Source of the DNA: CADCWK01 sp965218235
GTDB taxonomy: Bacteria; Chloroflexota; Chloroflexia; Thermomicrobiales; UBA6265
DNA length: 64,000 bases
Direction of reading: 5' to 3'
Assembly (NCBI GenBank): GCA_965218235.1
Contig: OZ244595.1
Coordinates: 1,773,269-1,837,268, forward strand
The position numbers and the translations under genes were made by a program. The notes beneath the pieces were generated by a model, which was not told where the DNA came from, ran no database searches, and saw only the letters and a program-made list of their open reading frames with translations. Numbering within the stretch: position 1 is the first letter of the stretch; every line of letters begins with the position of its first letter. Below, piece by piece: positions 25,845-33,321 of this stretch.

Positions 25845-26981
25845 CTAGGACGCGACGGTCTCGGCCAGGGCGGCGCGCTTGCCCTCGACCCCACCGATCA
25901 GCGAATCGAACGACTTGGCGAAGGAGGCAATACCCTCATCCTCGAGCTGAGCGGTGACGGCATGGAGGTCGACACCGACCTTCGCCAGATCGGCGATCGC
26001 CCGCCGGGCTTCCGCGACATCCGCATCGACCGTCCGGGCGATGACGCCGTGATCGACGAAGGCGTCAATCGTCTTGGCGGGCATCGTGTTGACGGTGTCC
26101 GGCCCGATCAGAGTCTCGACGTAGAGCACGTCGCTGTAGGCGGGGTTCTTGGTACCGGTACTGGCCCAGAGCGGCCGCTGGACGTTGCCACCGGCCGCCC
26201 GGAGCGGCGCGAACCGGTCGCTCTCGAAGATCTCGAGGAACTTCTGGTAGGCGAGCTTCGCGTTGGCGACGGCGATCCTGCCCTTCAGGCTCCCGGCCAG
26301 ATCGGCGACGGAAGAATCGGCGGCGATTCGCTCGTCGAGCTTGCCATCGACGAGCGTGTCGACCCGGCTGACGAAGAACGACGCGACCGATGCGAGCGTT
26401 TCGATCGACTCGCCCTTCGCGTGCCGTTCCTCGAGCGCCTCGACGTAGGCGAGCGCAACCTCCTCGTAGCGCTCGACCGAGAAGAGCAGCGTCACATTGA
26501 TGCTGATACCGGCGACCAGCGATTGCCTGATGGCGGGAACGCCCTCAGCGGTGCCGGGGATCTTGACCATCAGGTTTGGGCGGTCGACGCTCGACCAGAG
26601 CCGCCGCGCCTCGCCGATCGTCCCCTCGGTGTCGCGGGCGAACTCAGGAGCGACTTCGATCGAGACATACCCGTCATTGCCACCGCTGGCCCTGTAGAGG
26701 TCGACGAACAGGTCGCAGGCGTTCCGGATGTCGTCGACCTCGACGGCCTCGAAGATCTCGCCGGACGACTTGCCGGCCCGGATCAGGTCGGCGATCTGAT
26801 CGTTGTAGGCGTCACCGGCGGCGATCGCCTTCTCGAAGATGGTCGGGTTGCTCGTGATCCCGCGGATGCCGTCCTGCTGGATCTGCTTCTGCAGCGTGCC
26901 GGTCTGAAGCATTGTCCGGCTGATATCGTCCAGCCAGAGGCTCTGGTGCTGCTGGTCCCAGAGATCCTGAATCTTGGTCAT
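25845..26981 (-). CDS. tal: Transaldolase
   Basis: This 378-residue (beta/alpha)8 enzyme transfers the dihydroxyacetone unit between sugar phosphates. It has 'GIRGITSNPTIFEKAI' near residues 38-53 and the Schiff-base Lys140 in 'NLMVKIPGTAEG'. Length and sequence match the mycobacterial/cyanobacterial-type transaldolase rather than the short TalC type. It lies 43 bases after tkt, second gene of the operon. Confidence 0.93.
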   Translation of the reverse strand: MTKIQDLWDQQHQSLWLDDISRTMLQTGTLQKQIQQDGIRGITSNPTIFEKAIAAGDAYNDQIADLIRAGKSSGEIFEAVEVDDIRNACDLFVDLYRASGGNDGYVSIEVAPEFARDTEGTIGEARRLWSSVDRPNLMVKIPGTAEGVPAIRQSLVAGISINVTLLFSVERYEEVALAYVEALEERHAKGESIETLASVASFFVSRVDTLVDGKLDERIAADSSVADLAGSLKGRIAVANAKLAYQKFLEIFESDRFAPLRAAGGNVQRPLWASTGTKNPAYSDVLYVETLIGPDTVNTMPAKTIDAFVDHGVIARTVDADVAEARRAIADLAKVGVDLHAVTAQLEDEGIASFAKSFDSLIGGVEGKRAALAETVAS

Positions 26982-27024
26982 GGCCTGTCGTCCCTTCGGA
27001 TATGGTCGAGTACGGAGTCAGCGT

Positions 27025-29151
27025 CTACGAATGGCCTTCGTTCGGATGAATCGGCCCGACCGAGACTTCGCCGCCCCAGGTCTCGTCGACCTGCCTGGCA
27101 AGCTCGGTCTTGCCGAGGACGAACAGCGCGACGGCGGCGACGTGTTCGGTCGTGAAACCGTAGGCCTTCAGGACCTCCTCGCCGGGGCCGGAGGCACCGA
27201 AGGTGTCGACACCGACCGATGCACCGCGATCGCCGGCGTACTTCGCCCAGCCAAGCGTCGTGCCGGCCTCGACCGTAACGCGCGGCGTGCCGATCGGCCC
27301 GAGGACCGACTCGCGGTAGCCGGCGGCCTGGGCCTGGAAGAGTTCCCAGCTCGGCAGGCTGACGACACGAGCCTGGACGCCGTGCTCGGCGAGAAGGTCC
27401 GCGGCCGTTACGGCAAGGGAGACCTCCGAACCGGTCGCGACCAGGACGACATCCGGGGCGCCGTTGCTGTCGTGCAGGATGTAGCCGCCCTGCTCGACGT
27501 TGCCCTTTGCCTGGCTTCGGTCGAGGACCGGCAGGTCCTGGCGGCTGAGGATCAGGGCGGACGTCGTCGGGGCGGTGATCGCGTGGCGCCAGGCCTCGAC
27601 CGTCTCGTTGGCGTCGGCCGGCCGCAGGACGGTCAGCTGCGGGATCGCCCGGAGCGACATGACCTGCTCGACTGGCTCGTGGGTCGGGCCGTCGCCGCCG
27701 ACGGCGATACTGTCGTGGGTGAAGATCCAGATGCTCTTGTAATGGGAGAGCGCCGCAAGGCGAACGGCTGGCCGGAGGTAGTCGGAGAAGACGAGGAAGG
27801 TCGAGCCGAACGGGTGCGTTCCGCCGTGGGCGGCGAGACCGTTCACGGCCGACGCCATGCCGTGCTCGCGAACGCCCCAGTGAATGTTCTGGCCGGCGTA
27901 ATTCCAGCCTCCACCTGCGCCACCCTGGGCGTGGCTGCTGTCGAAGGTCGGCGGCTGGAAGTCCCCCTGTCCCTTGAGGACGGTGTTGGTGGAGGAGTTG
28001 AGGTCGGCCGAACCGCCGATCAGCGTCGGAAGCTTCGGACCGAGCGCTCCCATCACCTCGCCGGATGCCTTTCGGGTCGCAACCTTCTTGCCGACGTCGT
28101 ACGTCGGGAGATCCGAATCCCATCCCACTGGCAATTCGCCGGCAATCGCGAGGGCCAGATCAGCGGCGATGTCCGGGAAGGCCGCCTGGTAAGCGTTCCA
28201 CTTGTCCTGCCAGACCTGTTCCTTCGCGGCACCATCACGGCTGTGATCGGCCATCGCGGCCGTCACCTCGTCCGGGATGTAGAAGGCTGGTTCCGTCGGC
28301 CAGTCGAGCGCCTTCTTGGTCGCGATCGTCTCCTCGGGGCCGAGCGGGCTGCCGTGGGCGCCGAAGGTGTTGGCCTTGTTCGGGGAGCCGAAGCCGATGA
28401 TCGTGCGGCAGAGGAGCAGGCTCGGCTTCGAGGTCTCGGCCCTCGCCCGTTCGATCGCGGCCCGGACGGCCTCCGGGTCCAGCCCATCGACGTCGATCGT
28501 CTGCCAGCCCATCGCTCGGAAGCGGGCGCCGACATCCTCAGTGAAGGTGATGTCTGTCGAGCCAGCCAGGCTGATGTGGTTCTGGTCATAGAGGTAGATC
28601 AGCTTGCCGAGCTCGAGGTGCCCGGCGATGGCGGCCGCTTCGAAGGCGACACCTTCCATGATGTCGCCATCGGAGACGATCCCATAGGTGTGATGGTCGA
28701 TGACCTCGTGGCCCGGGCGGTTGAATTTCGCGGCAAGAAACGCCTCGGCGATCGCGAAGCCGACGCCGTTGGCGAAGCCCTGGCCGAGCGGGCCGGTCGT
28801 CAGCTCGACGCCCGGCGTGATCCCGCGCTCCGGGTGACCGGGGGTAATGCTTCCGAGCTCGCGGAACTGACGCAGGTCCTCGATCGATACCTCGTAGCCG
28901 TAGAGATGGAGGAGTGAGTAGAGCAGCGCCGAGCCGTGTCCGGCGGAGAGCACGAAGCGGTCCCTGTCGAACCAGGCCGGGTCCTTCGGGTTGAACTTCA
29001 GGTAATCGTTCCAGACGACGTAGGCCATTGCGGCGGCGCCGAGCGGGAGACCGGGGTGACCGTTCTTCGCGGCCTCGACGGCATCGACCGAAAGCATGCG
29101 GATGGCGTTGATGGAGAGCGTTTCAGTGGAAGTCTGGACAGCGGTGGTCAC
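27025..29151 (-). CDS. tkt: Transketolase
   Basis: This 708-residue thiamine-diphosphate enzyme of the non-oxidative pentose phosphate pathway shows the N-terminal 'NAIRMLSVDAVEAAKNGHPG', the cofactor motif 'VSDGDIMEGVAFEAAAIAG' closing with 'YLYDQN', and the pyrimidine-domain 'GVREHGMASAVNGLAAHGG'. It is the first gene of the minus-strand operon tkt-tal-gnd-zwf-opcA-pgl-rpiA. A weak -10-like TAAGAT lies at 29262-29257 without a convincing -35, so the promoter is not assigned. Confidence 0.95.
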   Translation of the reverse strand: MTTAVQTSTETLSINAIRMLSVDAVEAAKNGHPGLPLGAAAMAYVVWNDYLKFNPKDPAWFDRDRFVLSAGHGSALLYSLLHLYGYEVSIEDLRQFRELGSITPGHPERGITPGVELTTGPLGQGFANGVGFAIAEAFLAAKFNRPGHEVIDHHTYGIVSDGDIMEGVAFEAAAIAGHLELGKLIYLYDQNHISLAGSTDITFTEDVGARFRAMGWQTIDVDGLDPEAVRAAIERARAETSKPSLLLCRTIIGFGSPNKANTFGAHGSPLGPEETIATKKALDWPTEPAFYIPDEVTAAMADHSRDGAAKEQVWQDKWNAYQAAFPDIAADLALAIAGELPVGWDSDLPTYDVGKKVATRKASGEVMGALGPKLPTLIGGSADLNSSTNTVLKGQGDFQPPTFDSSHAQGGAGGGWNYAGQNIHWGVREHGMASAVNGLAAHGGTHPFGSTFLVFSDYLRPAVRLAALSHYKSIWIFTHDSIAVGGDGPTHEPVEQVMSLRAIPQLTVLRPADANETVEAWRHAITAPTTSALILSRQDLPVLDRSQAKGNVEQGGYILHDSNGAPDVVLVATGSEVSLAVTAADLLAEHGVQARVVSLPSWELFQAQAAGYRESVLGPIGTPRVTVEAGTTLGWAKYAGDRGASVGVDTFGASGPGEEVLKAYGFTTEHVAAVALFVLGKTELARQVDETWGGEVSVGPIHPNEGHS

Positions 29152-29393
29152 GGTTTCGTCCCTTCTCGATCTGGGGGTCGGCTTCGTCCTGCCAACTGGA
29201 CGTCTGGGTCCGGGTTCACGGGGTCATCGGTCAGCCTGACCGGGGATGATGCACAAATCTTATCTGCTCTGCCGCACGCGGCCTGCCAGAGTTCCGGCCC
29301 GGCGCATCGTGACTATTGTACCGACCGGCCGCCAGCCCTCGCGTCGAGCGGAGTTAACGTTCCGCTGACCGTCACGCATCACCAGCGCTACGA

Positions 29394-30809
29394 TCACTGG
29401 GTCGAATCGTCGTACGGTCGGTCGATGCGGTCGACCCCATCGGGATCGACGCATTGCGGTGTCTGTCCCGTCGATCCGGGCAGGACCTCGGTGCCCGGAA
29501 CGCAGGCGATCCGTGCCACGCCAGCCTGCTGGTAGGTCAGCGTCCCGGTCTCGCCGAGCGACACGCTGGCCGAGGACCAGGCTGTGACCGAGGCTTCGGT
29601 TACGGACAGCGCTTGGGCATCGACGACCGCATCGTCGTCTGCCGCGATCGCGAGGGACCCGGTCTGGCCAGAGAGGATCACCGTCGCTTGGTCCCGGACC
29701 GCGGCGGACAACGCCATGCCGTCGAGTCCATCGATCGTCAGGGTCGCATCGTCTTCCGCGACGACCCGGAGCGACGAAACGGCGACCGATGGATCGATCG
29801 TCGCCTGGACGTGTCCGCCAAGCGTCAGGGCGCCAAGCGCCGGCGCCGTGACGACATAGCGCAGCGGACGCTCGAACCGGGTGCGGCCACGGGCGGCGGG
29901 GTCGAAGTCGATCGTCAGTTCGCCGTCCCGGTTGGCGACATCGACCGAATCGAGCAGGTTGTCGTCGCCGGAAATGGTCAGCGTGGGCTCGGCTCCGGAA
30001 ACGATGAGCAGTTCCCCTGGGCCGCTCACCGAGATGCCGTCGAACGGCGGCACGCTCACTTCCCGCCGCCCGGGCTCTCCAGAACCCCGGACTTCGAGGG
30101 CGCGGTAAGTACCGTTCGCGATACCAGCCAGCACGAAGACGAGAGCGATCAACCCGAGGAGGACATTCGGAAACGTCCCCGGACCCGATCGGCGCGAAGA
30201 CGCCAGCACCGGCCCTTCCGATTGCCGTGGTGCAGCGACCGTGACCTCCGCCAGCATGAAGGCCGGCGGGCGCCGAAGCAGGCTGACGGCGAGGGCGAGG
30301 GCGATCAGGGCCACCGCGACACTACGGAAGACGATCGCCGTGACCTGGTACTCGACGATCTGATCGAGAACCCATGTCCCGAGCAGCACCGACGCCATCG
30401 CGCCGAGGACCACTCCCATGAACCGGCGGCGCTGAAAGACCGTTGCTCCGGCCTGGGCGGCGATCAGCGTGCCCCAGACGTAGGACGGCCAGAAGATCGC
30501 GTCGAACGAGTCGTACCCAAGGCCGATCGGTCCGGCCCCGAATCCACCGATGAAGAAGACAATGCCGCCGATGACCACGACGTAGACGGCCAGGTGCAGA
30601 CTGACCAGCACCAGGTCCCGAACGAAGGTCCGGCGCCGGACTGGGAACGGCCTTTCGCCCGGAACGGGCATCGGCACCGGTGCGCCGTCGACCGCCAGTG
30701 GCCGACCGGTCCGGGTATCGAACCGCTGAACCGGATGGGATTCCGGCCGGACGAACGGCGGGCGGTGCTCACTCCCAGGAACCGGCTGCTGGTCACGCTT
30801 GCCATCCAT
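29394..30809 (-). CDS. Membrane protein with DUF2807 (GIN) domain
   Basis: This 471-residue protein begins with about 90 polar residues, then four hydrophobic helices in two pairs (about 70-190), a further helix near 225-245, and an extracytoplasmic C-terminal DUF2807/GIN domain (about 265-460). That domain starts 'PPFDGISVSGPGELLIVSG' and is a right-handed beta-repeat of short hydrophobic/polar strands. Such domains are putative adhesins or anti-sigma-like sensors, and no function is proven. Its ATG overlaps the response regulator stop (TGATG), so it is coupled to the two-component system and may be its target or accessory sensor. Confidence 0.8.
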   Translation of the reverse strand: MDGKRDQQPVPGSEHRPPFVRPESHPVQRFDTRTGRPLAVDGAPVPMPVPGERPFPVRRRTFVRDLVLVSLHLAVYVVVIGGIVFFIGGFGAGPIGLGYDSFDAIFWPSYVWGTLIAAQAGATVFQRRRFMGVVLGAMASVLLGTWVLDQIVEYQVTAIVFRSVAVALIALALAVSLLRRPPAFMLAEVTVAAPRQSEGPVLASSRRSGPGTFPNVLLGLIALVFVLAGIANGTYRALEVRGSGEPGRREVSVPPFDGISVSGPGELLIVSGAEPTLTISGDDNLLDSVDVANRDGELTIDFDPAARGRTRFERPLRYVVTAPALGALTLGGHVQATIDPSVAVSSLRVVAEDDATLTIDGLDGMALSAAVRDQATVILSGQTGSLAIAADDDAVVDAQALSVTEASVTAWSSASVSLGETGTLTYQQAGVARIACVPGTEVLPGSTGQTPQCVDPDGVDRIDRPYDDSTQ

Positions 30810-31558
30810 CAGGCAGCGAACCGGTAGCCGACACCCCAGACCGTTCCGATCCGCTGCCCCGCTGGGCCGAGCTTCTTCCGCAGCCGGACGACGTGGCTAT
30901 CGACGGTTCGATCGAAGACCTCGATCTCATCGCCCCAGATCCGCTCCAGCAGATAGGCCCGGCTGAAGGCCCGGCCCGGATTACTCGCCAGCATCGAGAG
31001 CAGGTCGAACTCCCGTCGGGTCAGGTCGACCGAGACGCCCTCGACCGTCACCGTCCGGCCGGAGGGGTCGATCACGAGTTCGCTGTGCCGGATCAGCGCG
31101 GCACCGGTTGAGGAGGCCGTCACGCCCGGCGGAACGACGCTCGGGTCGGCGGCCGACGCGACGACGGCCGATGAGACGGGCGCGGCCGGCGCCGAAGCCC
31201 CGGTGCGCCGCAGAATCGCCCGGACGCGGGCGAGCAGCTCCCGCATCCCGAACGGCTTGGTGACGTAGTCGTCCGCGCCGACCTCCAGGCCGACGACCCG
31301 GTCGATCTCCTCCCCGCGGGCCGTCAACATGATGATCGGCATGAGGTGGTTCTGGCGGATCCGCCGGCAGACAGTCAGGCCGTCCAGTCCGGGAAGCATC
31401 CAGTCAAGGATGATGAGATCGATCCGCTCCTCGGCGACGGCGACGAGGGCGGATGGGCCATCGAAGGCCTGCCGGACGGTGTAGCCCTCCTCAACGAGAT
31501 GGGAGCGGATCAGGTTGCAGATGTCGACGTCGTCTTCCACGACGAGGATATGGGTCAT
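30809..31558 (-). CDS. Response regulator, OmpR/PhoB family
   Basis: This 249-residue regulator has a receiver domain with acidic pocket Glu8-Asp9-Asp10, phosphoacceptor Asp52 in 'LIILDWMLPGLDG', Thr79 in 'MLTARGEE' and Lys101 in 'GADDYVTKPFGMRELLARV'. An Ala/Pro-rich linker of about 30 residues leads to the winged-helix DNA-binding domain ('LTRREFDLLSMLASNPGRAF', 'DRTVDSHVVRLRKKLGP'). Its ATG overlaps the kinase stop by four bases. Confidence 0.95.
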   Translation of the reverse strand: MTHILVVEDDVDICNLIRSHLVEEGYTVRQAFDGPSALVAVAEERIDLIILDWMLPGLDGLTVCRRIRQNHLMPIIMLTARGEEIDRVVGLEVGADDYVTKPFGMRELLARVRAILRRTGASAPAAPVSSAVVASAADPSVVPPGVTASSTGAALIRHSELVIDPSGRTVTVEGVSVDLTRREFDLLSMLASNPGRAFSRAYLLERIWGDEIEVFDRTVDSHVVRLRKKLGPAGQRIGTVWGVGYRFAA

Positions 31559-33081
31559 CGGACAGGGCCTCCGGTGATTGGACGAGAGGTGGGTCGAGTC
31601 GGGACGAGGACCGGGACGCGATCGACAGGCTGTGACCGGCGCAGGCGGACGTGGAAGTGGCTGCCCTCACCGAGGCTGCTCTCGGCCGAAATCGTCCCGC
31701 CCATCGCCGTGACGAGATCCTTGACAATGGAGAGGCCGAGGCCGAACCCGCCGGACGCCCGGTTCCGGGACGCGTCGACCCGGTAGAACCGCTCGAAGAT
31801 CCGGTCCAGATCCTCCTGGGCGATGCCGGCGCCGGTGTCGGCGACGGTGATCGTCAGGTGGCCGGGGTCGAAACGTCCATCCGGTCCGTTCTCGGAGACC
31901 GTCATCGAGACGATGCCGCCGGAGTGGGTGTGGGTGATGGCGTTGCGGACGAGGTTGAGCAGGACCTGAGCGAGCCGATCCCGATCGGCCATCACCGCTG
32001 GCGGCCGGCCCACGTCCTCGGCGATGACCGTCACGCTGCGATCCCGCCAGGCCAGCGGGGCCAGCGTCTCGTGAACCTCCCGGACGACACTGGCGGCGTC
32101 GATCTCCCGGAGCGTCAGGCTCAGCTCACCGGCCTCCGAGCGGGCCAGCGCCAGCAGGTCGTCGACGAGGGCGCCAAGACGCTCGGTCTCACGGTGAATG
32201 ATGCCGAGGTAGTTGCCGAACTGGACATCGTCGACCGGCACTTCGTCGCCTTTGGTCTCCGCGTTCTCGGCCGCGATCATCAGTGATTCGACGTGCCCCC
32301 GGATGCTCGCGACGGGCGTCCGGAGTTCGTGGGAGACGTTCACCATCAGCTCGCGGCGGCTCTGCTCGGCTCGGGCGGCGTTGATTCGTTCCCGAGCCGC
32401 CTCGGCCTCGGAAACGCCGACCCGCAGCGTCGCGTCGCTCGGACCGAGCATCAGCCGGGCAAACCGGCCGTAGATGAAGGCGATCCCGTTGATCGCGTGG
32501 ATCCCCGGAACGATCAGGACGAGGCCCAGCCCAAACGTCGCGAGGTTCTCCAGCGGGCTCTGCGCGCCAAACAGCGGACTGACCGTGACAAGCACCGGAT
32601 GGATCAGCAGGTACCAGATCCCCGAGACCATCCACCAGAGCCCCGCGCAGATCAGGAGCCCGAAAGGCAGCTTGAGGAACAGGAAGAGGATGTTGGTCCA
32701 GGTGACGGGATCGCGCAGAAAGCGGCCGATCCGGCTAATCAGGCGCTCGCCCTGCGAGGAGATCGGTGCCGGGATCCCGACTCCGATCCAGCGCCAGGCG
32801 AGGTGCCGCTCGACACCGTTGGCCCAGCGGGCGATCGCGACGCCGATCAGAAAGAGCGGGATACCGACGATGGCGACGCTGAGGGCGATGCCGAAGAAGA
32901 GGAACAGGCCAAGGAACAGAAAGTAGATCGCCCCGAGCGGAACGCTGAAGATGAGATAGGCCAGATTCCAGATCGTCTGCCGGCGAAAGGGCGAGACGAG
33001 CAGCCAGCGAAATGGGCTTCGCCAGTCGCGATCCCACTCTTCGATCACTTCATTGATGAGCCGGCCGACGGAAACCGCCAC
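31555..33081 (-). CDS. Sensor histidine kinase
   Basis: This 508-residue membrane kinase has a multi-helix 'sensor' type N-terminal domain at about 25-215 with at least four hydrophobic segments and few extracytoplasmic residues. The H-box 'VNVSHELRTPVASI' (His251), N-box 'NLVRNAITHTHSGG', G1 'ADTGAGIAQEDL' and G2 'FGLGLSIVKDL' follow. The frame is open to 33312, but GTG 33081 follows AGGAAGG and removes a stretch that is not protein-like; ATG 33153 is the other option. First gene of the kinase-regulator-DUF2807 operon. Confidence 0.9.
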   Translation of the reverse strand: MAVSVGRLINEVIEEWDRDWRSPFRWLLVSPFRRQTIWNLAYLIFSVPLGAIYFLFLGLFLFFGIALSVAIVGIPLFLIGVAIARWANGVERHLAWRWIGVGIPAPISSQGERLISRIGRFLRDPVTWTNILFLFLKLPFGLLICAGLWWMVSGIWYLLIHPVLVTVSPLFGAQSPLENLATFGLGLVLIVPGIHAINGIAFIYGRFARLMLGPSDATLRVGVSEAEAARERINAARAEQSRRELMVNVSHELRTPVASIRGHVESLMIAAENAETKGDEVPVDDVQFGNYLGIIHRETERLGALVDDLLALARSEAGELSLTLREIDAASVVREVHETLAPLAWRDRSVTVIAEDVGRPPAVMADRDRLAQVLLNLVRNAITHTHSGGIVSMTVSENGPDGRFDPGHLTITVADTGAGIAQEDLDRIFERFYRVDASRNRASGGFGLGLSIVKDLVTAMGGTISAESSLGEGSHFHVRLRRSQPVDRVPVLVPTRPTSRPITGGPVR

Positions 33082-33249
33082 GAACCCTTCCTGCCTTCGG
33101 AACGTCACGCCGATGCTCAGCGTCGAGTGCACGACGCCTGTCCGGTCAAGCATCGCCGCAATGTGTGACGGCCACCCCGCGAGTCTGTGATGAATCGGTG
33201 ATTCTTCATCAATGATCGTGCATCCGCGCCAGCCATTCGAGTGAACGCA

Positions 33250-33282
33250 AGACTCCGGGACGGCATCGCCATCCCGGAGTCT
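33250..33282 (-). terminator. Terminator after DEAD-box helicase gene
   Basis: An 11-bp perfect stem (33250-33260 with 33272-33282) begins 40 bases after the helicase stop. On the minus strand it is followed by TTGCGTTC. The inner bases GGC/GCC can extend the stem. Confidence 0.6.
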
Positions 33283-33321
33283 CCCATTCGGTCCTGGTTT
33301 CCGGCGGCTCAAGCAGCTGGA

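Noticed and set aside
29257..29262. TAAGAT as a -10 for tkt
   Set aside because: No acceptable -35 at any normal spacing.
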